Shown here: positions 46,001-53,401 of the stretch, in pieces
How the letters are laid out: each line of letters starts with the position of its first letter
How positions within the stretch are numbered: position 1 is the first letter of the stretch
The notes under the pieces: model-generated
What the model was told of the DNA's origin: nothing
Database searches by the model: none
Seen by the model: only the letters and a program-made list of their open reading frames with translations
Position numbers and translations under genes: made by a program
Assembly (NCBI RefSeq): GCF_042433955.1
Contig: NZ_JBHLUH010000005.1
Coordinates: forward strand, 1 to 64,000
Length of the DNA: 64,000 bases
Origin: Phytohabitans kaempferiae
GTDB taxonomy: Bacteria > Actinomycetota > Actinomycetes > Mycobacteriales > Micromonosporaceae
Reading direction: 5' to 3'

Positions 46001-46240
46001 GAGCCCTTCGATGAAGTCGACGTCGGGCTTGTCCATCTGCCCGAGGAACTGCCGCGCGTAGGAGGACAGCGACTCCACGTATCGCCGCTGCCCCTCCGCG
46101 AAGATCGTGTCGAACGCGAGGCTGGACTTGCCCGAGCCGGAGAGCCCGGTAAAAACGATCATCGCGTCGCGAGGCAGGTCGAGGTTGACGTCGCGCAGAT
46201 TGTGCTCGCGCGCGCCACGAATGATCAGCCGATCAGCCAC
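43031..46240 (-). CDS. uvrA: Excinuclease ABC subunit A with long basic tail
   Basis: The damage-sensing ATPase of nucleotide excision repair. It has two ABC modules (Walker A GLSGSGKSSLAFDTIFAEGQ and GVSGSGKSTLVNDIL; signatures TLSGGEAQRIRLATQIG and TLSGGEAQRVKLASEL), and zinc fingers CPKCGRP and CENCAGDGTIKIEMNFL. The GTG at 46240 (VADRLIIRGAREHNL) is preceded by GGGGG and matches the family start. The protein is about 1069 aa. After the normal end (near FLRHVLGLAGEA) it carries about 120 residues rich in Ala, Lys, Ser, Gly and Arg, ending KATRRATAKTRG, resembling histone-like disordered DNA-binding tails. Confidence 0.96.
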   Translation of the reverse strand: MADRLIIRGAREHNLRDVNLDLPRDAMIVFTGLSGSGKSSLAFDTIFAEGQRRYVESLSSYARQFLGQMDKPDVDFIEGLSPAVSIDQKSTSRNPRSTVGTITEVYDYLRLLFARVGEPHCPKCGRPISRQTPQQIVDRVLAMDEGTRFQVLAPVVRGRKGEYVDLFAELQSKGYARVRIDGVVYPLTEPPKLKKQEKHTIEVVVDRLTVKASAKQRLTDSVETALRLAAGVVLLDFVDLPEDDEHRERTFSEHLACPYDDLSFEAMEPRSFSFNSPYGACVECTGLGTKKEVDPELVVPDPERTLREGAIQPWSGGTTLEYFLRLLEALGDQEHFDIDTPWRALPSRAQKTILHGAEDQVHVRYRNKYGRERSYYTGFEGVVQWIERRHADTESDWSRDKYEGYMRDVPCPSCGGARLKPEVLAVTIDGKSIAEVCNLSVGECADLLGAMTLNDRQKMIAERVLKEINARLRFLVDVGLDYLSLDRPAGTLSGGEAQRIRLATQIGSGLVGVLYVLDEPSIGLHQRDNHRLIETLVRLKNLGNTLIVVEHDEDTIRTADWVVDIGPGAGEHGGRIVHSGSVEGLLKNKESMTGAYLSGRREIPTPGVRRMQIPGRELVVQGAREHNLKNLTVSFPLGQFIAVTGVSGSGKSTLVNDILYTVLANQINGARLVPGRHTRITGIDDVDKVVGVDQSPIGRTPRSNPATYTGVFDHVRKLFAETTEAKVRGYGPGRFSFNVKGGRCENCAGDGTIKIEMNFLPDVYVPCEVCKGARYNRETLEVHYKGRTISEVLEMPIEEAATFFEAIPAIHRHLKTLVDVGLGYVRLGQPAPTLSGGEAQRVKLASELQKRSTGRTVYVLDEPTTGLHFEDIRKLLRVLESLVDKGNTVIVIEHNLDVIKTADWLIEMGPSGGHRGGTVVATGTPEEIAEVPESATGEFLRHVLGLAGEATGAAAATSRAAKANGTARGSASTRSARSSGRTAAVSSSGSGRGGAAGSGTASSGSGAASGSGRKAAGAKGATKAAAAKSAGAAKPAASTRGAKAAGGAKETAKAAPAKATRRATAKTRG

Positions 46241-46353
46241 TCTTTGCCCCCGGGGAGAACGTCCACAGACTGCCGGCGCAACTCTAGACCCCCGGTATGA
46301 CACTTTCCCGCGCCGCCACATTCCCGCAGCTCAAGACCACACTTCAGAGCCAC

Positions 46354-47406
46354 CTACGGGCGGTTTCGGCCGCGTACCTCCTTGTCTATCCGCTTCCACC
46401 GCGCCCGCTCCTCGGCCTGGAGCCGCGCGTCTTTGCGCCGCGCCTCGAAGGCGATCTCGCGTTGCAGCTTGCGCCAGCTCTCGTACCGCCGTGGGGTCAG
46501 ATCTCCGGACTTCAACGCCGAGCGCACCGCGCAGCCCGGCTCGCCGTCGTGCTGGCAGTCCGCGAAGCGGCAGGTGGCGGCGAGGTCGGCGACGTCGGAG
46601 AAGGCCCGGTCGAGGCCCTCCTCCGCGTCCAGCAGCCCGACCGCCCGGATGCCCGGCGTGTCCAGAACAGCACCGCCGCCCGGAATCGGGATCAGTGCCC
46701 GGTACGTGGTCGTGTGCCGCCCCTTGCCGTCGACGCGCCGGATCTGCTGCGTGCCCATCACGGTCGCGCCGGCGAGCGCGTTGACGAGCGTGGACTTGCC
46801 CGCGCCGGAGGGCCCCAGCAGCGCCAGCGTCCGCCCCGCCGCGACGAGCGGCCGCACCGCGGCCAGGCCGTCGCCGCGCTGCGCGCTCACCGCGACGACA
46901 TCCACGCCAGGTGCCGCCCGCGCGACCTCCGTGACGACCGCGTCCGGGTCGGCCGCCAGATCACATTTCGTGAGTACGACCACCGGCTGCGCCCCGGACT
47001 CCCAGGCGAGTGCCAGCAGCCGCTCGATCCGCCCCACGTCGGGAGCCGGATGCATCGGCTCGACCACCGCGGCCGCGTCGACGTTGGCGGCCAGCACCTG
47101 GCCCACCGAGTCCTTGTCGGAGGTGCGGCGCACGATGGCGGTACGCCGCGGCAGCACGGCCTCCACCGTGATCCGCGCGTCCGGCCAGCTCCGCACCGTC
47201 ACCCAGTCGCCCGCGCACGGCAGGTTGACCGGGTCGGCGGCGGACGCGGCGAGGATGGCGCCGGCCAGGCTGGCGCGTACGGTGCCCCCGGCGCACAGCA
47301 CCGTGCACACACCGCGGTCGACCCGCACGACCCGCCCCGGCTGGTGGTCGTGATCGGGCAGGGAACAGGTGGCGTCCCAACCGAGGGACGCGAGATCAAA
47401 CGTCAT
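46354..47406 (-). CDS. rsgA: Ribosome small-subunit-dependent GTPase A
   Basis: A circularly permuted GTPase acting late in 30S maturation. Motifs occur in the permuted order: G4 VVLTKCDLAADP, G5 VVAVSAQRGDG, G1 LLGPSGAGKSTLVNALAG, G3 VLDTPGIRAVG. An N-terminal OB domain precedes and a C-terminal zinc domain (CRFADCQHDGEPGC) follows. Length is 350 aa. The frame ends in a basic KRIDKEVRGRNRP. It is divergent from the isomerase gene at 47589. Confidence 0.94.
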   Translation of the reverse strand: MTFDLASLGWDATCSLPDHDHQPGRVVRVDRGVCTVLCAGGTVRASLAGAILAASAADPVNLPCAGDWVTVRSWPDARITVEAVLPRRTAIVRRTSDKDSVGQVLAANVDAAAVVEPMHPAPDVGRIERLLALAWESGAQPVVVLTKCDLAADPDAVVTEVARAAPGVDVVAVSAQRGDGLAAVRPLVAAGRTLALLGPSGAGKSTLVNALAGATVMGTQQIRRVDGKGRHTTTYRALIPIPGGGAVLDTPGIRAVGLLDAEEGLDRAFSDVADLAATCRFADCQHDGEPGCAVRSALKSGDLTPRRYESWRKLQREIAFEARRKDARLQAEERARWKRIDKEVRGRNRP

Positions 47407-47588
47407 CGGTACAAACCTTTTGCGAGGAGAGAGAAGAAACAGAGTGAGGCTGGCTTCAGCGATCCGCGCAGCTCGAGGCGAGGACAGTCATTACTCCCCA
47501 CCTCCCCTCTCGTCGGGCCCGTCGACGTGTTGCCAAGACCGTATGGCCAAACCCGGTGCGAGGAAAGCCATTTCTGTAGTGTCGGGGT

Positions 47589-48311
47589 GTGACGGCTGAT
47601 CCGCTCGTACTCCTGCCCGAGCTCGACCGCGCGACCGACCGCCTGCTCCGCACCGCAGAGGCCCTTGACGACGACGCCCTCGCCGGCCCCTCCCTCCTGC
47701 CCGGCTGGACCCGCGGCCACGTGCTCACCCACCTCGCCCGCAACGCCGACTCGTACGTCAACCTGCTCACCTGGGCCCGCACCGGCGTGCGTACGCCGGG
47801 CTACGCGAGCGCCGAGCAGCGCGAGGCCGGCATCCGGGCGGGCGCCCTCCGTCCCCTCGCCGAGCAGCTGGCAGACCTCCGCGCGTCCTGCGCACGCTTC
47901 GCCGAGCAGGCCGCCCAGATGCCGGCCGACGCCTGGGGCGCCATCATCGAACGCAACAGCGGCCGCGAGGCGCCCGCCGCCACCACCGTCTGGGGACGCC
48001 TTCGCGAGGTCGAGGTGCACCACGTCGACCTCGACGCCGGCTACCGGCCCGACGACTGGCCCGACGCGTTCAGCCAGCACCTGCTCCGCGAGGTGGTGAG
48101 CGACCTCAACGCCGCCGCCGGGGTCACCCCGCTGGTGCTCCGCCCCACCGAGCTCGAGCACGACCTCACCATCGGCCAGACCGAGGCCGACACGCCGGCG
48201 ATCGCCGGCCCCACCTTCGAGCTGGCCGCCTGGCTCTCCGGCCGGTCGTCCGGTGTAGACCTCAACGCCACGCAGCAAGGCCCCCTGCCCACTCCGCCCG
48301 CCTGGATCTGA
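47589..48311 (+). CDS. Maleylpyruvate isomerase family mycothiol-dependent enzyme
   Basis: A DinB-fold protein of the mycothiol-dependent maleylpyruvate isomerase family (240 aa). The metal-binding histidines are in LPGWTRGHVLTHLARNAD and REVEVHHVDLDAGY. Such enzymes use the actinobacterial thiol mycothiol to isomerise or detoxify electrophiles; the substrate here is unknown. The GTG start begins TADPLVLLPELDRATDRLL. The stop codon is one base from the next ATG, so it is operonic with the MBL hydrolase. Confidence 0.85.
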   Translation: MTADPLVLLPELDRATDRLLRTAEALDDDALAGPSLLPGWTRGHVLTHLARNADSYVNLLTWARTGVRTPGYASAEQREAGIRAGALRPLAEQLADLRASCARFAEQAAQMPADAWGAIIERNSGREAPAATTVWGRLREVEVHHVDLDAGYRPDDWPDAFSQHLLREVVSDLNAAAGVTPLVLRPTELEHDLTIGQTEADTPAIAGPTFELAAWLSGRSSGVDLNATQQGPLPTPPAWI

Positions 48312-48312
48312 C

Positions 48313-48966
48313 ATGACCTACACCGGAGACGTGACCCCCGACGGCCCACCGGACACGCGCCAACTGGACGCCCTCACCATCACCAAGCTCTCCGTCGGCC
48401 CGATGGACAACAACGCGTACCTGTTGCGCTGCGAGGAGACCGGCGAGCAGCTTCTCGTCGACGCGGCCAACGAGGCGCCCCGCCTGGTCGAGCTGGTGGG
48501 CGACGCCGGATTGTCCACAGTGGTCACCACACACCGCCACATGGACCACTGGGTCGCCCTGGAAGAGGTGGTCGCGGAGACCGGCGCCCGCTCGGTCGCC
48601 CACGCGGCGGACGCCGGCGAGCTGCCCATCACCACCGACACCGTCCACGATGGAGACGTCATCACCGTCGGCGCCTGCCCGCTGGAGGTCATCCACCTGG
48701 TCGGCCACACGCCCGGCTCGATCGCGCTCCTCTACCGCGACCCGGCGGGCATCCCCCACCTCTTCACCGGCGACTCGCTCTTTCCCGGCGGCGTCGGCAA
48801 CACGCGTGGCGACAAGGCCAACTTCCAGTCACTGATCGGCGACGTCGAGCGCAAGCTCTTCGACCGCCTGCCCGACGAGACGTGGTTTTACCCCGGGCAC
48901 GGCAAGGACAGCACGCTCGGCACCGAGCGCCCCAGCCTGCCCGAGTGGCGCGCCCGCGGCTGGTAG
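48313..48966 (+). CDS. MBL-fold hydrolase (glyoxalase II-like)
   Basis: A 217-residue metallo-beta-lactamase-fold enzyme. The metal motif is VVTTHRHMDHW, an H-x-H-x-D-H variant with Met after the second His. Further metal ligands are in VGHTPGS and TGDSLFPGGVGNTRG, and in YPGHGKDS. Similarity in layout to hydroxyacylglutathione hydrolases, with a mycothiol enzyme directly upstream, suggests hydrolysis of a mycothiol thioester; that substrate is an inference. Confidence 0.85.
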   Translation: MTYTGDVTPDGPPDTRQLDALTITKLSVGPMDNNAYLLRCEETGEQLLVDAANEAPRLVELVGDAGLSTVVTTHRHMDHWVALEEVVAETGARSVAHAADAGELPITTDTVHDGDVITVGACPLEVIHLVGHTPGSIALLYRDPAGIPHLFTGDSLFPGGVGNTRGDKANFQSLIGDVERKLFDRLPDETWFYPGHGKDSTLGTERPSLPEWRARGW

Positions 48967-49184
48967 CCAGCCGGCAGCCTCAGTCCCAGGCCGGCACCAG
49001 CTAAGCGGTTCGCCGGCACCAGCTCGGACCGCGACCCGCACTACGGCGACCCGCCGTTTGTCGCGGCCCCAACCGCAGTGAGGCATCGCGCGCCCGCATC
49101 CTCTGTCGCCGCGCTCATGGTCGCTGGGCTCCGGCCGCAACCGCGAAGACCACGACGCCTCCGTCGCCGAGGGCAGCCCGCATG

Positions 49185-49231
49185 CCATATTCCATGTTGA
49201 TCTCTATTTCCGTGATATGGTTCCAACATGG
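49185..49231 (+). promoter_or_regulatory. Two interlocked inverted repeats covering the Fic start codon
   Basis: CCATAT (49185-49190) pairs with ATATGG (49215-49220), and CCATGTTG (49192-49199) pairs with CAACATGG (49224-49231), each across 24 bp. The order A-B-A'-B' allows an mRNA pseudoknot or a two-site operator. B' contains the Fic ATG. No good Shine-Dalgarno sequence precedes that ATG. Confidence 0.5.
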
Positions 49232-50703
49232 GTAGGTGGCAGGAGGCCGTCTGGGTGCCTGACCTGTCCGCGCCCGGTGGGCGCCGCGCCCGCCAGCCAT
49301 TCACCTATCGGGCCTACATCCCCGACCTCCTCGACCCGGCCGCCCTCAGCTTCAGCGCGGCCACCACCGCCGACATCGCAGAGGCGGAGGCGGCCATCGC
49401 GGTGGCTGACCACGGGCACCATCTCGTGGCCATGGAGACCCTGGCGCGGCTGCTGCTCCGCAGCGAGTCCGTCGCGTCCAGTCGCATCGAGGGCCTGGAG
49501 TGCAGTCAGCGGCGTCTGGCCGAGGCGGCGTTCGCCCCGGAGCACGCGGGCGAGACCGCTCGTCAGGTGCTTGCCAACATCGATGCCATGCGGCGCGCCA
49601 TCGACATCGGCGCGTGCGAGCATGACCTCACCGTCGACCACATCCGGTCGATGCACGCGTTGCTCATGCGCGAAGACCGCGCCACGGGGCGGTTCGCCGG
49701 CGAGTTTCGCACACGGCAAAACTGGATCGGTGGGCGCGGCGACAGCCCGCGAGACGCCGCCTTCATCCCACCTCCCCCCGAGCACGTCGAGCCGCTCATG
49801 GCCGACCTGGTCGCGTTCATCAACCGGGATGACCTGCCGACGGTGGCACAGGCCGCGGTGGCGCACGCGCAGTTCGAGACCATCCATCCGTTCCTCGATG
49901 GCAACGGCCGGGTCGGGCGTTGCCTCATCCACACCGTCTTCGCCCGGCGGCACCTCGCGTCGCGCATTCTGGTGCCGGTCAGCCTGGTCCTCGCCGCCTA
50001 TGGCGATCACTACATCCAGGGTCTCGTCGACTTCCGCGAGGGGCAGGTCGACCAGTGGTGCGGCACCTTCGCGTCAGCCGCCCGGCTGGCCGTCGACGGC
50101 GCCGGCCTGTTCGAGGAGCGCCTGGCGGCGATGATAAGCCGCTGGCGGCTCGAGTCGGAGGCACGTCCGGGCTCGCACCTGTGGCGGGCGTGCGAGCAGA
50201 CGACCATCACACCGGTCTTCACGGTCACCTCGCTTCGCGACGATCTGGGCTCCTCTTCCACCGCCACGACCGAGGCGATCGAGCGGCTGGAAAAGATCGG
50301 CATCGTCGCCCAGGTGAGCCTTGGTCGGCGCAACCGTGTCTACCTCAACCGCGCCGTCCTCCGCCTGCTCGACGACTTCGAGCGCGACCTGCTCTCGACC
50401 GCTGACGGCACGGCCGGGAGGCTGCGGACCTCGGCCCGGGCGAAGACGGCGATCCCACCGGCTCTGCTCCCTTCTGTGGAGCACACGCTGTTGGAGTCCT
50501 TTCCGGTCGGCGCTCAGTCACCGCCCACCACGGCCGCCCTCGCCACGATCTCGGGCTACCGCCCAGACGAGGTCCGCGCCGTCCTCGACCGGTTGGCGGC
50601 AGACGATCTGGTGGAGCCGGCCGACCCGCCCGGATGGCTGCTGACCGCGAAAGGACACCAGCTCCGGTCGATGCTTCGCGCCAACGAGGACCTCCGGGAC
50701 TGA
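49228..50703 (+). CDS. Fic domain protein (probable AMPylase), class II
   Basis: A 491-residue Fic protein. The catalytic motif is complete: HPFLDGNGRVGRCLI, with His as general base. An N-terminal inhibitory helix motif, SSRIEG (S/T-x-x-x-E-G type), precedes it near residue 87, so activity is probably autoinhibited by the glutamate. C-terminal winged-helix segments (TVTSLRDDLGSSSTATTEAI; a second near TAALATISGYRPDEVRAVLD) suggest DNA binding. Fic enzymes transfer AMP to protein hydroxyls; the target is unknown. It appears monocistronic, preceded by an AT-rich patch, which sets it apart from the dense operons around it. Confidence 0.9.
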   Translation: MGRWQEAVWVPDLSAPGGRRARQPFTYRAYIPDLLDPAALSFSAATTADIAEAEAAIAVADHGHHLVAMETLARLLLRSESVASSRIEGLECSQRRLAEAAFAPEHAGETARQVLANIDAMRRAIDIGACEHDLTVDHIRSMHALLMREDRATGRFAGEFRTRQNWIGGRGDSPRDAAFIPPPPEHVEPLMADLVAFINRDDLPTVAQAAVAHAQFETIHPFLDGNGRVGRCLIHTVFARRHLASRILVPVSLVLAAYGDHYIQGLVDFREGQVDQWCGTFASAARLAVDGAGLFEERLAAMISRWRLESEARPGSHLWRACEQTTITPVFTVTSLRDDLGSSSTATTEAIERLEKIGIVAQVSLGRRNRVYLNRAVLRLLDDFERDLLSTADGTAGRLRTSARAKTAIPPALLPSVEHTLLESFPVGAQSPPTTAALATISGYRPDEVRAVLDRLAADDLVEPADPPGWLLTAKGHQLRSMLRANEDLRD

Positions 50704-50862
50704 TCGGCACGGTGCTCGCGCGGCGCCACCTGTTCGATCCCCTCGCCGGCCGAGACCGCACAGCTCACGCTCCGGCGGCTCGGCCGCCACGCGAGGTCGG
50801 ATGTTCGCCCTCGCCGGAGAAAACGCCGCGCGGGAGCCAGGAAGCGATCTACGATCCGGCGC

Positions 50863-50931
50863 ATGACGGTCGAAGAGATGCATGGCGTGCGGGTACTCGA
50901 CGTCCCCGGTGAGGGGGCGGCCCATGCCTAA
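50863..50931 (+). pseudogene. Possible 5' remnant of a DUF4180-type gene
   Basis: A 22-codon frame reads MTVEEMHGVRVLDVPGEGAA and then stops. The opening resembles the N terminus of DUF4180 proteins (HGVRVL), but the rest of the domain is absent. The surrounding 308-bp gap between the Fic and MFS genes holds nothing else I recognise. Confidence 0.3.
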
Positions 50932-51011
50932 CCTCAGCACCGCCCGAGGCGTCCGCCCCGAGGCGTAGCCGCCACAGCGCCGGCGCCGCGGTGCCCCGGC
51001 CCGAGGCGACC

Positions 51012-52223
51012 TCAGCGCCGCGCCAGCCGGCGGCCCGAGCCTGTGCGGGCGGCGCCGGTCGGTGAGGGCGCGGAGCGCGCGAGCCTCGGCTCGGCCAGCA
51101 GGAGGGCGAGAGCGGCAGCCGCCAACGCGGCGCCGGCCAGCGCGACGCTTCGTACCCCGGCGGTTTGCACCAAACCGCCGCCCAGGAGTGAGCCGGCCGC
51201 GATGCCCAGGTTGAACGCGGTGCTGGTGCCCGCCCCCGCGAGGTCGGTGCTGCCGGGCGCGACCTGGAGCGTGCGGTACTGCACCGCGGCGGCGAACGCG
51301 GCGTAGGCCAGCACGGTCAGCGCGACCGCCACCACGGCCACGGGCTTGGCGGCGCCGAGGGCGTAGAGCGTGAGCAGCGCGGCCACGGTCACGGTGAGCG
51401 GCGCGGCCAGCGCGCCCCACGGGCTGCGATCGAGGAAGCGGCCGACGATCAGCGTGCCGGCCACGCCCGCCGCGCCGGAGACCAACAGGAGCGGGCCGAG
51501 CGCCGCCGGGTCGAAGCCGCTGACGTCGAGCAGGAACGGGGTGACGTAGGTGTAGGCGGTGAGCGAGCCGCCCACGCCGACCGCGCAGGCGACGACGAGC
51601 ACCGCGTAGCGGCGGGCGTCGGGCGCGGTGCCTCGGGCCGCGCCGCCCTCGGCGGGAGCGTAGGTGGGGACGAGCGTCGCCACCGCCACGCACGTCGCCA
51701 GGCCCGCGGCCGCCATCACCAGGAACGCCACGCGCCAGCCGGCCTGCTGCCCGATCCACGTGCCCACCGGCACGCCGAGCACCGGGGAGAGGGCGGCGCC
51801 GATGGAGAGGCGGGCGACCGCACGGCCGCGCGCCTCGGGCGGGAAGAGGCCGGTGGCGGTCGGGCCGACGACCGACCAGAAGAGCGCCTGCGTGAGCGCG
51901 ATGACCAGCCGGGCGGCCATCAGCACCCAGTAGCTGGAAGCGGCGGCGGAGACCAGCACCGCGACGACGAAGATGGCAAGCGCCACGGTGAGCAACTGGC
52001 GCCGCGGGATGTGGCGGGTCAGCCGGGTGAGCGGGATGGACGCGAGCACCACCACGCCCGCGTAGCCGCTGACCAGCAGCCCGATCTCGGAACGGGACCG
52101 GTCGAGGTCGTCGGCCATCACGGTGAGCAGCCCGATCGGCAGCACCTCGGTCGTCACGAACGTGAACGCGGCCACCGACAGCGCCACCAGGGCGCCGGTG
52201 GCACGCCGTCTCGAAACCGTCAT
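51012..52223 (-). CDS. MFS transporter, drug/sugar efflux type
   Basis: A 403-residue major facilitator protein with about 12 hydrophobic segments and the motif A-like RLTRHIPRRQLLTVALAIF between helices 2 and 3. The N terminus (FTFVTTEVLPIGLLTVMADD) is typical of the arabinose/chloramphenicol exporter group (AraJ/Cmx-like). The ATG at 52223 has GGAG six bases upstream. Starts of this gene and the CGNR gene are 42 bp apart and divergent. The substrate is not predictable. Confidence 0.9.
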   Translation of the reverse strand: MTVSRRRATGALVALSVAAFTFVTTEVLPIGLLTVMADDLDRSRSEIGLLVSGYAGVVVLASIPLTRLTRHIPRRQLLTVALAIFVVAVLVSAAASSYWVLMAARLVIALTQALFWSVVGPTATGLFPPEARGRAVARLSIGAALSPVLGVPVGTWIGQQAGWRVAFLVMAAAGLATCVAVATLVPTYAPAEGGAARGTAPDARRYAVLVVACAVGVGGSLTAYTYVTPFLLDVSGFDPAALGPLLLVSGAAGVAGTLIVGRFLDRSPWGALAAPLTVTVAALLTLYALGAAKPVAVVAVALTVLAYAAFAAAVQYRTLQVAPGSTDLAGAGTSTAFNLGIAAGSLLGGGLVQTAGVRSVALAGAALAAAALALLLAEPRLARSAPSPTGAARTGSGRRLARR

Positions 52224-52265
52224 GGCGACTCCACTAAAACGGGCTACGGTGGTAGCCTCCCAGGG

Positions 52266-52943
52266 GTGTCGGAGGAGCGCAAGCCGGTGCTGCGGATCGT
52301 CGGCGGGCACCCGGTGCTCGACCTGGTCAACACCGTGACGCCGCGCCGCCCGGGGGGCACCGAGCACCTCCCCTCCCCCACCGCGCTGCTCGCCTGGTCA
52401 CGGCGGGTCGGCCTGGTCGACGCGGGCGAGGCCCACGGGGTGAGCGCGGCCTGGCGAGCCAGGTCCGGCTCCGCGGGCCAGGCGCTGCACGCGACACTCG
52501 ACGTCCGGGAATCGGTGTACGAGGTGCTCGCTGCCCGCCTCGCCGACCCGAGACCCGAGCCGGGGGCGCGGCCCGGGGGCGACCCGGCGGCCGGCGCCGG
52601 AGCCGCGCTGGAGCATCTCGCGCTCCGCTGGTCGGCCGCGACCACACGCTCCACATTGGTCGGTTCGGCGGAGCGGGCCGCGCGCGTGGTGGTCGGCACC
52701 GACCCGGCGTTCCTGGTGCCAGACCGGCTCGCCTTCGCCGCGGTCGAGCTGCTCCGCACGGCCGACCTGAGCCAGCTCAAGGAGTGCCCGGTCGGCGAGG
52801 GCGGCTGCGGCTGGCTCTTCCTCGACCAGAGCCGCAACGGGTCGCGCCGCTGGTGCGCGATGGCCGACTGCGGCGTGCAGGCCAAGACGCGCAAACTCAC
52901 CGCGCGCCGGCGGGCCGATCGAGCTGCCACCGTCCGAGCCTAG
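52266..52943 (+). CDS. CGNR zinc-finger protein (ABATE domain)
   Basis: A 225-residue protein with an N-terminal ABATE-type region (RIVGGHPVLDLVNTVTPRRP) and a C-terminal CGNR-type zinc finger. The metal cysteines are visible in CGWLFLDQSRNGSRRWCAMA followed by DCG. The asparagine-arginine turn (SRNGSRRW) is characteristic. Members are putative transcription regulators. The GTG at 52266 is the first start after the shared 42-bp promoter gap with the MFS gene, so it probably controls the transporter. Confidence 0.87.
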   Translation: MSEERKPVLRIVGGHPVLDLVNTVTPRRPGGTEHLPSPTALLAWSRRVGLVDAGEAHGVSAAWRARSGSAGQALHATLDVRESVYEVLAARLADPRPEPGARPGGDPAAGAGAALEHLALRWSAATTRSTLVGSAERAARVVVGTDPAFLVPDRLAFAAVELLRTADLSQLKECPVGEGGCGWLFLDQSRNGSRRWCAMADCGVQAKTRKLTARRRADRAATVRA

Positions 52944-52951
52944 GGAGGTAG

Positions 52952-52999
52952 CCGGCTGGTGGCCCGACTAGCCGGGCGCAGGTCGGAGCCACCAGCCGG
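52952..52999 (+). terminator. Terminator after the CGNR gene
   Basis: A perfect 12-bp stem (CCGGCTGGTGGC / GCCACCAGCCGG) spans a 24-nt loop, beginning 9 bp past the stop codon. Confidence 0.65.
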
Positions 53000-53401
53000 G
53001 GACCGTGGGGTGTGGTGCCCTCCCTCCTTTACTCAGCGACCTATCCACCGGGGTCAGGCCCGCATCGAAGCCGGGCCCCGGTCAGCTCAGGGGTGGTTCG
53101 CGGCGTAGCTGGCGGAGCTTCGCGGGACGGCGGCACCGGATGCCGCCGGCGGCGGTGCCGGCACGGGTCTCGGCGTGCGCGCGGCCGGTGCGGGTCGAGG
53201 CGGCGGCGTGCTCCAGACGCGCTCGCCACCGATGTGAGCGTGAACCCGACCGTGACCGGACATGCAGCCACCCTTGACGTACCGACAGGACCTGGCCGCC
53301 CGGTGGCCGAAAACCTTTTCGGCAATCTAGCGACGTCTCTGTAGCGCTGTCAAGGGTGGCTTGGTGTACCCTCCCACGAAACGGCTCACGAAAGGATTTC
53401 G
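53000..53401. other. About 400-bp gap before the LacI gene
   Basis: Frames in this stretch lack the codon bias of real genes and show no family similarity. The last 120 bp are richer in A+T and probably contain the promoter of the downstream regulator. A GAAAGGA ribosome-binding site precedes its GTG. Confidence 0.5.

Noticed and set aside
44210..46300. 696-codon plus-strand frame over uvrA
   Set aside because: Mirror frame of uvrA in high-GC DNA; uvrA itself has all expected motifs.
48990..49024. 13-bp direct repeat GCCGGCACCAGCT after the MBL gene
   Set aside because: Only two short copies 22 bp apart in non-coding DNA; too short to call an element or att site.
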